A stretch of DNA of 64,000 nucleotides from Aspidiotus rigidus. Lineage: Eukaryota > Arthropoda > Insecta > Hemiptera > Diaspididae. The DNA lies in NCBI GenBank assembly GCA_035079385.1, contig JAVHKY010000083.1, forward strand, positions 62,001 to 126,000, in the 5' to 3' direction. Under the pieces are notes generated by a model that was not told the origin of the DNA, searched no databases, and saw only the letters and a list, made by a program, of their open reading frames with translations. The position numbers were made by a program, and so were the translations under genes. Positions 35,501 to 45,905 of this stretch are shown piece after piece; position 1 is the stretch's first letter; each line of letters opens with the position of its first letter.

Positions 35501-36550
35501 CTCAGATTGTAACATAACTGTCATAATCTCTCAACACCCGACTGGTTGCTTTTAGCCTTTGAACCGCGTGAATTCACAAAGCGCCTCTGGATCATTAAAT
35601 TGTTCCAATAAGATATTGTCAAGATTTGCGTGGAAGGAGAGATTGTTACCACAGAAAAACATTACGGCAAAGAACACAGAACCAACAGAACTTACATCGG
35701 CGTCCCAACCTTAGTACACCTGTTCAACACGTGTTAGTTGGCAATGTGGGGTAGAGTACTTTACCTTCAACCTGCTATCAGATTATAATATGGGCAACGC
35801 TATCACCAAAGCATCTCTTGAACGGTTTGCCAAAACCATTAAATTCTGTACCAACACCACACTGAGATATAACGATGTATGTACTGCTCTATACTCTCAA
35901 TTTTCCCGAGTTCTCTCCTCCTTTCGTCGTCGTCAGCCCTCATTTCTGAGGATACCTTTTCATCACGTTCGCTATTCGTGAGACCTCTTACAACTGATAA
36001 GTGCAATCCTCGATCGAATAAGTCGACCACAGTCGGGGCAGTAGATAGGTGCTTCTCTGGGTCCCACAGCTTTGGATTTCTGTTGATGGCTGAAGATTTC
36101 GTCACTCCGCTGAGTCACTGATTTCCAAGTATTTCTGTCCTTTATCTCTGCAGAGTTTCTCCCAGTTGTTGCTGACCCCGATGCAGCACGCCCTTAAATC
36201 TCCTCGTTTGTCCACCCTGGGTTCTCCAACCTTGCCCGATTTCACCGAACAACATTTGCTTGGGGAATATTTCCTCCGGCATTTTTTAGCTGTGTCCAGC
36301 TACTCGACGGGGTCGCAATCCGCTATCTTGAGCACTCTCTTCTTGAGTACGTGATGCGAAGTTGCTACGCAGTTGCCTCAGGTAGAATTTTTCGAGTGCT
36401 TTGGCGAGCTTTCTGTACACTGTCGAACATTCACTGCTAGTATATACAGGGTGGAAAGCAACAGTCCGATGGTCGACAATGTTTCAAGTAGGATAAGCCA
36501 GGTTTCACCAGATAGAGAAAAATTTTCCCAAAAAAATCCATAAAACAGAA
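32550..36550. other. No gene recognised
   Basis: Ordinary AT-rich sequence with scattered short frames and no domain I can name. Overlapping antisense frames at 35.8-36.1 kb are both Ser/Arg-rich and appear fortuitous. No terminal repeats or tandem arrays were seen. Confidence 0.4.
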
Positions 36551-37159
36551 TACTTGTTCAAATTCGGAGGGAGTCGACTTTCGAGGATGAATATTTCAAG
36601 TCTCAAAGTCATCACGGTAGATCAGTTTTCAACGGATAGCGGAAATTTTCTCTTAAAAAAACTTGTAAAACAGGTCCCTGTTTAAATTGGGTTGACTTTG
36701 GAGGCACGGAAAGGACGTCTATGTCCAGGCTGGATTCGGTGAGCTCTGGGTGGGTGGTAGAGGTTTCAGTTATTTTCATTGAGAATCACTCTTCAAAATT
36801 CATACCAAGTTTCAATTCTAAAGAGATTTTTTCCTTTATTGGTGAGTGTATCTAGAATGCTTGTGATGTTTTTCATTAGGTATGGTAACAAATTTCGGAA
36901 TCGCTACATCATTACAATTTTACAAATTTGAATAGCTCTACAACAGCTTTTCACAGAAACTTGACTTCATAGGCTTTCCGGATGATCAAATTTAATTCTT
37001 TCAATGAAGTAGAGTCGGTGCAATAAAATTTTAGAAATTCATACTTCCACTTGAGGGTAGGATTTCTGTATAAGCGAAAAAGAACAGAGAAAATTGATAA
37101 TATCATAGAGAACAAACACTTGATAATATCGTTTTTCAACTACGTTCTCTATTACAATA

Positions 37160-38057
37160 TTATTCCTTCTTAATGAACTGCACCCCCAGGACGTCCTTAG
37201 TGGACTGCACCTCCAGTATATCCTTAATTGGCTGCACCTCCGAGACATTCTTAATGGACTGCATCTCCGGTAAGTCCTTAGTGGACTGCACCTCCAGTAT
37301 ATCCTTAATTGGCTGCACCTCCGAGACATTCTTAATGGGCTGCATCTCCGGCACGTCCTTAGTGAACTGCACCTTCAGTACATCCGTAATGGGTGGCACT
37401 TCCAGTACGTCCTTAATAGGCTGCAACTCCGGTACGTACACCGTTAGGCCTCCTTTCGCTTCTTTTTCGACTAAGATGAAGGAGTATGAACCGTTTTTTG
37501 AATCTCCTCTACAGATATAACCTATAACATTCATAGTTCTCGATTTATTACTGACGTGCGAAAATATAGAGTAGACCTTTGTAAGGCCAGGACTCTCAGT
37601 TGGTGATAACGTGTTGATATGATCCCGCTTGTAAAAAATTTTGACGGTTCTTATCACGTGGTCCCTATTCATATCTGCACACTTCTGTTCGCGGATTTTC
37701 ATGAACCAATGCGTCGTAATAATTCCCTGGGCATTTTCTACTACATCAAGAGGCAATTGATCAATGTAACCTGTAAATTTTACACAACGCTGTTAATGTT
37801 GATTTTTTTCAGTCCCTTCTTTATTAATTTTGCATTGATAGACCCACTCGATCTGGAAACATTATCATTTACATAGACTATTTGATGAAGATCAGCTTTG
37901 AAATCTGGGTTACTTAATTCCCGAGGTAATATAATAATATTCAAACATTACCCAACAGTTCGACTTTGTAGATAGCGATTGCTTGATTTTCGCATTGAAC
38001 AGTTGACACCCATAATCCAATTAAAGCTAGGGTGAACCGAGAGTTGAAATTGCTCAT
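37160..38057 (-). CDS. Small secreted protein, family member 1, with C-terminal 9-residue repeats
   Basis: Two exons: 37952-38057 (106 nt) and 37160-37770 (611 nt), with a 181-bp intron (donor G|GTAATG, acceptor TTTACAG|GT) in phase 1 inside Gly36. The product is 238 residues. Residues 1 to about 22 (MSNFNSRFTLALIGLW...) form a signal peptide ending VSTVQC before ENQAIAIYK. Exon 2 has LPLDVVENAQG, Cys66 in REQKCADMN, a VKIFYKR helix-like stretch, PGLTKVYSIF, Cys122 in NVIGYIC, SYSFILV and VYVP. Residues 150-238 are ten units close to EVQPIKDVL, unique to this copy in length. The start is chosen because its first exon has the same length and position in all four paralogues. The function is unknown: it is not a family I can name. 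Two matching Cys in the mature part suggest one disulfide (inference). Confidence 0.85.
37163..37429 (-). repeat. Coding 27-bp tandem repeat with 81-bp higher-order unit
   Basis: Encodes the ten-unit tail of gene 1, with consensus E-V/M-Q-x-I/T-K-D/N-V/I/L-L/P/S. Three-unit blocks are duplicated: plus-strand 37193-37273 and 37274-37354 are nearly identical over 81 bp. All units keep frame, and the stop follows a partial tenth unit. Confidence 0.93.
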
Positions 38058-38409
38058 TTTGAAAACTGATCAATGATTTAAAAAGAAAAACAATCACAAT
38101 TATTACGTCAGTAGGCGTGAGGTTGGGAGTTGGGTGGCGAGTAAAATCGCACTTTACCATCGTGTGTTGAGAGAAAAATTTTTGACAATTTTTTTAACAT
38201 TCGATGATGTTAACTTACTCGTACGACGAACAAATACAGTAGAATACTGAAAGCAACCCAGATTTATCTATTCCTTATTTACTGTGGTGTTTAAACACAG
38301 ATTGATCTGCAACCAGAATTTTTGCGTGACAGAGTCTGATAGAGAACAAGTACGGTAAATTGATAAATCTGGTAATAAACATTTACAAATTTGTTTCCTC
38401 GCATATTCA

Positions 38410-39180
38410 CTTCGATTGATGATATTGCGAATTTGAATCTGTCCAACAGAATAGCACAAAATTTTTCCATCTCATTATGGTGAATTTTTATGTCTGCTCT
38501 TGTCTATTGTTTGGCCAAATTCCTTGAATCGTCTTTCCTTTACGTTGAAAATTCTGTGGAACTCAGTACCCACATAAGAAATATCGGTGCCCTCGGCTTC
38601 TATCTTTATGTGTTTCAGCTTTGTCAGCCTTTTTCTCCCACATCCCCCTTCCTCCAACTCTTCCCTTGACCTGTTTACGAATTTCCCAGCGATCTTGAAG
38701 TTCCAATTAACTGTCCCCTCGGCTTGCTCATCGCTAAGTTATTTATAGGTAGATTCGAGGAAGTGGCTTTCCTGATTGGGAATTTTCACGCTGTACCACC
38801 TATTGGTATCGTTCCGTGGACGATATTCTGTTTGTGGAATGGCCTTCCTTCCCTCCTTGACCAATTCCTTTCGTTTCTGAATAGCCTCTACCCCTCGATA
38901 GATGGAAATTGCAAATGACTCCCAGACTTCCGGCGTTTTCAGAAAGACAACCAGCAGAGGCACTTCAGTCCACGGCACTTCTTTCTGTCTAAACAAATAT
39001 ATTGTCTTCAACTACAGTAGGGTGGGAAGTACTGCGGCTTTATAGACGGTGATCTTTTTGGGGTTCTTAAGATTTCCAAAATCAAATAGACCGTATTTTT
39101 CAGTTCAAACACTGCTTTGTTTACATTCCCCATTTGCTAGTTTTTTTTAGGTGTTCATACAACAGTTCTTAGCCACTAGG
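38410..39180. other. Intergenic sequence without recognised gene
   Basis: Lies between segmental copy A and the RTE-like insertion. Short frames at 38475-38657 and 38739-39011 on the minus strand are charged but show no domain. It may be transposon remnant. Confidence 0.35.
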
Positions 39181-39194
39181 CTGCCTAAGTAGTT

Positions 39195-40777
39195 CGTCGT
39201 CGCCGTCGTCGTCGTTGCCTTGTAAGCGGTAGGCCTATTGGCCTGTCTGCTGTGGCGTTGATGCCCCCGATGACGAATCCGATGTATCCACCAGCCTCTT
39301 CCTCGGTCTCCCCTGCAATGTCTTACCAACTGGTGTGTATTGGAGCATCTGTTTTGGTGACCGTTCCTCGTCCATACGGTCAACGTGTTCCCTCCATTTC
39401 CTACGATAAGCTTTAATCTTTGATATCACTGGTGTTGTTTGGAGTTCGTTCATGATGTCAACATTTCTCTTCCTATCGCGCAGCGTATACCCAGCCGTTC
39501 TCCTCATGAACCGCATTTCCGCAGCTGTAATCCGTTTCTTATCTGCCTTCCTCAGGGCCCAAGCTTCGCATCCATACTTCAACATGGGTACGGCAAAAGT
39601 ATTGTAGATTTTTAGCCTTGTTTCGCGTCGGACATTGTTTCCTGCTACCACTCGGTTTATGAGGCCGGCTACCTTCAGAAACTTGGAAATTTTACTGTTT
39701 ACGTCAACTTCACCCAGGTACGATACATCACTTCCTAGGTACTTGAAGCTGTTAACTTGTTCTATTATGTGCTCGTCTATGACAATTTTTGATCTTACCG
39801 GATCCTTTCCTCGGAATGCTATCACTTTGGTTTTCCCGGTTGATATTTTCATGTTGTACCGTTGCGCTGTTACTGCCAGATTATATACTGCTCGCTGTAG
39901 TTCATCCTCTGTCTCAGCCAATATAACTTGGTCATCAGCAAACAAGACCGTTTCCATTCGTTTTGTTCCCTCAATTTTTACGCCCTTTGGCTGCGTCTTG
40001 TACCATTCTTTCAGTATTTGGTCCATGTATATATTAAATAGGACACAAGAGGCAGGGCATCCTTGTCTTACTCCTTGGTTGACTTTTGTATACTCTGACA
40101 CCTGGTTCTCTAGTCGTACACAGATTTCGGTGTCACTGTACATGGTTCTTAACAGGCCGATTGTTGGCTTTGGTATTTCTTGTTCAAGCAGTATTTCAAT
40201 TAACTTTCCTCTTTCAACGCGGTCGTACGCTTTCTCGAAGTCAATAAAACATAGGTGCGTTTCCAGGTTGAATTCAACTCTCTTTTCAATAAGCAGTTTT
40301 ACTGTATATGCAGCGTCAGTACATGAACGGCCACTTCGGAAACCATTCTGTGATTCCAGGAGGAATGCATCCGCAATTGGGTTTATGACATTTGTCACTA
40401 ATCTGGCGAGGATCTTATAACCTGCACAAAGGAGACTAATGCCGCGATAGTTTTCCATTTTCGTCATGTCGCCCTTCTTAAATAGCGCTGCGATTATTGC
40501 TTTCCTGAAATCATCTGGGATTTGGTTTTTCTTACCCAGGAGATTGTAAAACTTCAAGAATCGTTTTTTGAACGATGGTGTTGCATATTTATATAATTCT
40601 GCTGGTATGTTGTCCTCCCCTGTGGCTTTTCCGTTTTTTATTGTCAGGAGTACTTTATTCAGGTCTTCGATCGTAAACATTTCCTCTGTCTCTTCAACTT
40701 CTATCTGTGGTAGTTCCTCGTTTTCGCCCGACCAATGTTTAGCAAAATAGTCCACTGCTTCAGCTGCATCTACTAGA
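39195..40777 (-). mobile_element. 5'-truncated RTE-like LINE with 13-bp target site duplication
   Basis: TGCCTAAGTAGTT occurs at 39182-39194 and again at 40778-40790, exactly flanking the element. Its 3' end (left side) is not poly(A) but a GAC/ACG trinucleotide run (about 39195-39220 read in inverse), as many RTE-clade elements have instead of poly(A). The open frame reaches the 5' boundary without a stop, so truncation happened at insertion. An identical target duplication and an intact frame point to a young copy. Confidence 0.9.
39235..40776 (-). CDS. LINE reverse transcriptase, RTE-like, C-terminal part intact
   Basis: Residue numbers count from the GTG at 40755; the frame is open about seven more codons to the truncation point at 40776. 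In order: GKATGEDNIPAELY (43-55), ENYRGISLL (101-109), NGFRSGRSC (137-145), motif A FIDFEKAYD (170-178) with catalytic Asp, motif B NQGVRQGCPAS (226-236), motif C LFADD (271-275) with the catalytic Asp pair, then NSFKYLGSDVSY and a C-terminal WREHVDRMDEERSPKQM...GRPRKRL region typical of RTE-like LINEs. The apurinic endonuclease domain and 5' end are missing, so it cannot retrotranspose by itself. The element would reverse-transcribe its RNA at a nicked target. No stops or shifts interrupt the 506 codons. Confidence 0.9.
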   Translation of the reverse strand, partial: LVDAAEAVDYFAKHWSGENEELPQIEVEETEEMFTIEDLNKVLLTIKNGKATGEDNIPAELYKYATPSFKKRFLKFYNLLGKKNQIPDDFRKAIIAALFKKGDMTKMENYRGISLLCAGYKILARLVTNVINPIADAFLLESQNGFRSGRSCTDAAYTVKLLIEKRVEFNLETHLCFIDFEKAYDRVERGKLIEILLEQEIPKPTIGLLRTMYSDTEICVRLENQVSEYTKVNQGVRQGCPASCVLFNIYMDQILKEWYKTQPKGVKIEGTKRMETVLFADDQVILAETEDELQRAVYNLAVTAQRYNMKISTGKTKVIAFRGKDPVRSKIVIDEHIIEQVNSFKYLGSDVSYLGEVDVNSKISKFLKVAGLINRVVAGNNVRRETRLKIYNTFAVPMLKYGCEAWALRKADKKRITAAEMRFMRRTAGYTLRDRKRNVDIMNELQTTPVISKIKAYRRKWREHVDRMDEERSPKQMLQYTPVGKTLQGRPRKRLVDTSDSSSGASTPQQTGQ

Positions 40778-41310
40778 TGCCTAAGTAGTTGAAATCATAT
40801 TTCATTAGTAGCAATTTAGTCTTTACGTATGTGACTGAGCTCCCAATTCGATAGTCAGAATTTTTCCAGAACTCATTTCCGACACCAAAAATGTAGCAAA
40901 CGAGGAGAAATATATCAAGTCTCAAAGTTATTGGGGTAGGAGAGTTTTTACCAGATAGAGGAAATCCCCCCCCCCCTTCAAAAAAAAAAAACAAACTCAT
41001 ACGAGAGCAGGTTCTTGCTAAAAATGTGGGTCGACTTTGGGATGTCTAGATTACAATGATAGGAAAGTCCAGACTGGACGTGGCTTTTGGTAAGGTGGCT
41101 CTGGGAGGGTAGGGTGGGATCCAATTATTTTCATTGAGGAGTAACCTTTAAAAATCATACCAAGCCTCAATTATATAGAGATTTCCTCCTTTATTAGTGA
41201 TTGTATCTCGTATGTCTGCGCTGTTTTTCATCAAGTGTAGTACCAAGTTTTAAAATCGTCGAGTCATTATAATTTTATAAATTTGAATAACTCTGCAAAA
41301 ACTTTTCATT

Positions 41311-41470
41311 ACTCTCTCAGGGGCGGATTTACGGGTACATTTGGGGGGGGGGGAACTTCCATTGTTCTATAATTTTTTTCCTCGCAAATATAGTCAAATT
41401 GAACAATTACAGTCTTTTTTGGAGGTTTTGGGGAGGGAACGTTCCCCCTGTCCCCCTCCCGTAATCTCTT
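41311..41470. mobile_element. hAT-like miniature insertion within copy B
   Basis: Copy A has CTTTTCA...AAAC in continuous homology where copy B has about 150 extra bp beginning CAGGGGCGGATTTACGGG, a start commonly seen at hAT ends. It finishes with a partly inverse CCCTCCCGTAAT. The right end is imperfect and the target duplication is unclear. Confidence 0.5.
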
Positions 41471-41721
41471 AAACAGCTTCATAACTCTTGGCGCACAATC
41501 AAATTCAATTTTCGTTGCAAAAATTTAATGAAATAGAACTAGTGTAATAAAATTTTCTTAGAAATTCATACTTCCACTTGAAGGTATAAGATTTCTGTAC
41601 AAAGAAAATTCAAATTATAATGATCTTACGTAACAAGAGAACTATGATTCAGAGTTGAACGCTTGATAATATCATTTTCCAATTGCGTTCATTATTACAA
41701 ATATTATTCCTCCGCAGTCGG

Positions 41722-42367
41722 CTACTCTTCCGGCACGTCCTTAGAGGACTGCCCAGGGTCCCCCTCAATGGGTTGTACCTCCGGTACATACGCCTTAATG
41801 CTTCCTCCCTGTACTTGTTCGACTAAGATGAAGGAGTACGAATCTTTATCTCCTTTACAGATATAACCTATGACGTTCATAGCACTCGATTTACTTGTGG
41901 AGTGCGAAAATATGGAGTAGACCTTTGTAGGACCAGGCTTTTCAGTCGATGATAACGGGTTGGTATTCTTCTTGTAAAAAAGTTTAACAGTTTTCGTCAC
42001 CTCCTCATTCATATCTTCACACTTTTGTTTGCGCCTACTCATATACCAACCTGTTGTAATCGTTCCTTGGGCTTTTCGTAACAGTTCTTCAGGCAATCGT
42101 TCAATGTTACCTGTAAATTTTACGAAACTTTGTTAATGTTGAATTTTTTCAGTCCCTTCCCTCATTTTGCATTGAAAGATATATCCTGAAACGTTATCAT
42201 TTACACAGACTATTTGATCCTTTAAAATCTAGTCTAGATAATTTCTGAGTTCGAATATTACCCAATAGTTCGGCTTTGTAGATGGCGATTGCTTGATTTT
42301 CGCATTGAACAGTTGACACAGATAATCCAATTAAGACTGGTGTGAACCAGGAGGTGAGGTCGACCAT
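41722..42367 (-). CDS. Small secreted protein, family member 2
   Basis: Exons 42262-42367 (106 nt) and 41722-42110 (389 nt); the 151-bp intron (donor G|GTAATATT, acceptor TTTACAG|GT) is phase 1 in Gly36. The product is 164 residues. The signal peptide MVDLTSWFTPVLIGLSV...VQC is followed by ENQAIAIYKAELLG. Exon 2: LPEELLRKAQG, Cys66 in RKQKCEDMN, VKLFYKK, PGPTKVYSIF, Cys120 in NVIGYIC, SYSFILV, AYVPEVQPI. It is closest to member 1, but its tail is short (two unit-like stretches, EVQPIEGDP and GQSSKDVPE). The long repeat of member 1 is therefore either an expansion there or was lost here. A ~1-kb insertion begins about 65 bp upstream of the ATG, so its promoter differs from member 1. Function unknown. 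Confidence 0.85.
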
Positions 42368-42429
42368 TTTGAAAACTAATGGAGGATTGAAAACGATAAA
42401 AACAATCAATACATAGAAGAAATACGTCA

Positions 42430-43455
42430 GCTGACTTTTTGAGGGTTGACTTTGAGAAAAATTGATTTGTAAAAAGGTACCTTTCTATGATCGAAAAAGT
42501 TGAATTTAGAATTTTCGTATAGGACAAGCTGATGATGTTGAGCAACTAAAAGTAAAATACCTATGATTCCATGAACGTAGAAAAATTTATCCAAAATTGA
42601 AATATGTATTTTAAAGCAGAGAAAAAGTATAAGAATCGTACAATAATAATCATTATTGTTGAAAAATAACCTAATAATTTTTTTTTTTTTTAATTTACGA
42701 GCTAGCGACTGCTCAAAAGGGATCATATCCCAATTTCGTAATACAATATAATATACGTAGTTATTACATAATTATAGCAATTGGAAGAAATAGGTGTCGA
42801 GGAAGTTGGAGACTGTTTTAGAGTTGTTGCATAGTGTGGAGGTTATAAATAAGGAAACGTTGTAGACGGAACGTTGGTTTTGGAGGACAGGATATGAAAA
42901 AACTCGGTAAGATTATTTGAATGGCAGTTGTTATAGGACGGAAGAGCGTGAAGATCTAGGAGGAAGTGTCGGTGAGCCAAAAGTGGCAAATTCCAAGACG
43001 AGGTAGGATGACTTCTTCATAGTGGGAATAAATTACTGGTACTAGAACAGCAGTAAAACGCCAAAATCATCTAGTTTGTTCAGCAGTTCTAGGAAAATTT
43101 GTCTCACGAGTAACAGAAGTCTGCAAAACTAGATATCGTATCAGGAGTTGAAGCTGTTCCAATAAAAAATAATGTTTGTTTTCTGTTTTTCAAATTTGAA
43201 TTGTCTCGCAATCATTTGTTTCCAACTCAATTCTCCGAAAATTCATCGAAACTAGAATTATGATACATGAGGGGGAGCACAAATGAGAATTGCAATACGA
43301 TGTGAGAAATGTGAGTGGATATTCGAAATTCTTTCAATTTTTTTTCAAAATTATTCTTACAAAGAATTAGAGTGAGAACTTTTTGAAAATAAAACATAGT
43401 AAACTCTCATTTCAATCACTTGTATCAGGAAGATATTTTTCTCAAAAAATTATGG
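42430..43455. mobile_element. About 1-kb insertion upstream of secreted-protein gene 2
   Basis: Homology between copies A and B breaks after TACGTCAG (about 42425) and resumes at AAGTCGCACTTCACCATC (about 43475). The inserted text is AT-rich, includes a T-run at about 42680, and has no coding domain or clear terminal repeats, so its type is unknown. It could equally be a deletion from copy A. Confidence 0.55.
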
Positions 43456-44079
43456 TAAAAATCGCTAATCGTGGGTAAAGTCGCACTTCACCATCATCTG
43501 TTGAGAAAAAAACTTTCGAAGATGTTTCTAATACTTGACGATGTTAACTTACTTGTAAGAATACCGGGAGTAATCTAAATTAAATGTATTACTTGTTGGT
43601 TGTGGTGTTCAAACACAGTATGATGTGCAACCAATTTTTGCGAGACAGAGTCTGGCAAAGAACAATTAGGAAATTTGAAAGATATTGTAAAAAATATTCA
43701 CCGTTAGTTCCTTCCAATCAGAAATAATGTTGACTACTAACTTGGGGCCAGACACTGTCTTTATGAAATAAGGAAGGAAACTGTCATGGGTGACTTAACA
43801 GTATTTGAACATATGTGCGCAAAATATCGCACTACGACAGAAACATCAACAATACCTATATAAATAAGAGAAGAAAATTCATACTCGTAGTTCAAATTCT
43901 CTTCCGTACTTGAAACTTTTCCAATTCAGGTTAAATTGTGTTTCTTCTACATTCATTTTTCTCCATTTGGCTTAGTGGTCAAGTACCTCGAAGAGACAAA
44001 GGGCAAGTTTATAATTTTACTTTTTTCTGTGTCCATTAAATTTGGGGAAACCTCAACTATAAGGGAGCCCTACAACCAA

Positions 44080-44440
44080 TCAAAGTAGATTAAGATTCTG
44101 GAGGCTAAGACAACACATACAGGCAAATAAAAGGCTAACTGGGTATGGACGCAGCCCATCTGAGACTGACCAGTGCCCAGTGTTACAGATTTTATGACGA
44201 ATTGGAGAGGGTATGGTTTCAGGGGTAAAATTTGATACAGAGCTATGCGTCATTTTGAGAATAAGGGGGAAGAGTTCTCAGGGGGAAGGCAGTAAGTAAG
44301 GCCAAGCAATAAGAAGGGGCAGATACAAAGGTACATCACGTCTTATAAGATAACTAGGTTTGTGTAGTTTCGGAAAGCCATATAAACGGAGAAATATTAT
44401 AAACTTTTGCCAGTCGGCACCCCACCCCTTTATTGGAAAT
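44080..44440. repeat. Diverged block shared with 53.97-54.33 kb
   Basis: AGATTAAGATTCT, AGACAAATAAAA-like, CCATCTGAGAC, a GAGGGTATGGTTTCAGGGGTA-like stretch and GGAAATCTA appear in the same order near 53972-54330. It lies downstream of gene 3, as the other block lies downstream of gene 4, so it probably belongs to the duplication that made those two genes, or to one element inserted before it. Confidence 0.6.
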
Positions 44441-44484
44441 CTAAGAGGCCAAGTTGAGCCCAATAGTTCCGCTCTACATCCAAT

Positions 44485-45469
44485 TTCAAACCTGTATCTT
44501 CGGTCACCAACTCTATGAAACTCTCCTCTAAGTTAAAAGATACACATATAAAGTTTCCGATTAGCTCAATACTGATCTTGTTCGATGTCATTAGTATTTT
44601 CTCGAAAATCCCGGTTTCAGGCAGTCAAAATCCTAGAGAAACTTCAAATCAACACAGACATTATCGACGAATTTCGTAAGCTTCAAGAGATCTGCCTTTC
44701 ACAAAATTACAAGTTTCCGGATGGCCCCCCAATGGGAGGACTTCTTCCTGCTCTTGTGGCTGCATGATGAATTTATGAACTTCCTCGAAACTTCCATTCT
44801 TAACACTAGCCAGTACACTAATCGGATTAGGTTTTGCACTCGTTACGTTGATGACGTGTTATGCGCCTTGCATGGCTTGGACAACTCTACCTTGAAGAGC
44901 TCAACTGCTTCAATCCAGCTATTTGCTTTACCCCGGAAATCGGTGAGGGAGAGCATCTACTTTCTGGATCACACAATCTCCTTGGTGGAAGATAAAAACC
45001 TACTCGTCACCAAATTCAGAATATTTAGGAAAGATTCTCTTACAGCTCTCCATACACGCCAGCTCCTTCCATCCACTTGCCCACAAGATGGCACCTGTGA
45101 ATGCAGCTATTCAAAGGCTAATTCACAATCTTTTGGACAAAAAATGTTTAAAAACGAAATGAAACAAATCGAAGAAATCGCTAAAGCTAATGACCTGGAA
45201 TATAATATCCGTCGCATCATTCAATGCAAGAAACTCAAGAAAACTCCTTACAGAGATTCCTGGTCATGACTCATTCCTCAACCACTAGATCTCGATGGAT
45301 TCGCCTCCCCTTCCGCGGTCCACCTACCCAAAAGCTAGCCTCTATACTCTCCAATCTCGCATCAGAGAACTTACAGCTGCCAGAAAGACAAATATTCCGC
45401 GTTCGCCAAACACTGTCTACTTACAAGTCATTCAGCTTGAATAATAGTCTCTCCAACTTCATTTCATAA
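44485..45469 (+). pseudogene. Penelope-like element reverse transcriptase, multiply frameshifted
   Basis: Fragments in different plus frames line up with a Penelope-type reverse transcriptase. SSILILFDVISIFSKIPV (about 44547-44600) is motif A (LVSFDVTSLFTNIP is usual). KLQEICLSQNYKF then GPPMGGLLPALVAA (to 44767) is the motif-B region. FCTRYVDDVL at 44832-44861 is motif C with the Asp pair. SIYFLDHTISL follows, and IRLPFRGPPTQKLASIL then SNLASENL near 45302-45370 fits the post-RT region. At least three frame changes are needed. The GIY-YIG endonuclease expected next is absent, because unrelated LINE-like text starts at about 45477. It is inactive. Confidence 0.75.
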
Positions 45470-45476
45470 GCTTCTC

Positions 45477-45905
45477 GTGATTTTCAAACTCCGAATTCAC
45501 GCACCGATCGATTGGACCAAAATCATCTCCAAACAGTACCAATACGATAAGGGACTCACAGTGGCAACTATCCGAACAATGCTGAGGCATACAAAGCTGA
45601 CAGACGCACATCTTCTACTTCGCCAACCCCCACCAACCTGCGAAACATGTGAAACGGAAGACCCACTGAATGTCGAGCATATAATTTTCCACTGTAAAAA
45701 ATACGTCAGATCGAACGACCACCCTCTATCTCTAGATATTAAATATGTGCACCAACTTGCAAAATTTTTACAAAAAAACAATCTTGTAGATAAATTATAA
45801 TGGACCTGTATTATAATACTATGTAAGGCCCAAACCAAACTGTAAATTGTGTGATTATAGCCGCAAGGCAAGATATCACTAATGAAAAAAAAAAAAAAAA
45901 AAAAA
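45477..45905 (+). pseudogene. Jockey/I-type LINE 3' tail with poly(A)
   Basis: A 107-codon frame reads TVATIRTMLRHTKLTDAHLL, then CETCETEDPLNVEHIIFHCKKY, the C-x-x-C...H...C cluster that ends ORF2 of many Jockey/I/R1-like LINEs (usually ...P-x-C-x-x-C-x-x-x-x-T-x-E-H-I-L-x-x-C). A stop at 45798-45800 is followed by about 80 bp and an A-run at about 45884-45905. Only the extreme 3' end is present. It abuts the Penelope fragment without a gap. Confidence 0.75.

Larger units (their letters stand above)
36580..38400. repeat. Segmental duplication copy A (contains secreted-protein gene 1)
   Basis: The flanks of gene 1 align with those of gene 2 outside the coding exons. Downstream, ATTTCAAGTCTCAAAGTCAT, a TTATTTTCATTGAG block and a TTTACAAATTTGAATAGCTC block have counterparts at 40.9-41.3 kb. 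Upstream, AAATCGCACTTTACCATC, GATGTTAACTTACTCGTA and GTGGTGTTTAAACACAG have counterparts at 43.47-43.68 kb. Confidence 0.85.
40890..43720. repeat. Segmental duplication copy B (contains secreted-protein gene 2)
   Basis: Collinear with copy A at 36.58-38.40 kb, but longer because of two insertions: a hAT-like piece at about 41.31-41.47 kb and a ~1-kb segment at about 42.43-43.46 kb. Shared landmarks include ATATCAAGTCTCAAAGTTAT, ATTATTTTCATTGAGGAG, TTTATAAATTTGAATAACTC, GATGTTAACTTACTTGTA and GTGGTGTTCAAACACAG. Confidence 0.85.

Noticed and set aside
37173..37520. Plus-strand frame with regular Cys-Thr-Ser repeats resembling a Cys-rich toxin or structural protein
   Set aside because: Antisense reading of the 27-bp repeat tail of secreted-protein gene 1; the minus frame has the signal exon and splice sites.
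39635..40420. 261-codon plus-strand frame
   Set aside because: Antisense shadow of the LINE reverse transcriptase, which has all RT motifs on the minus strand.
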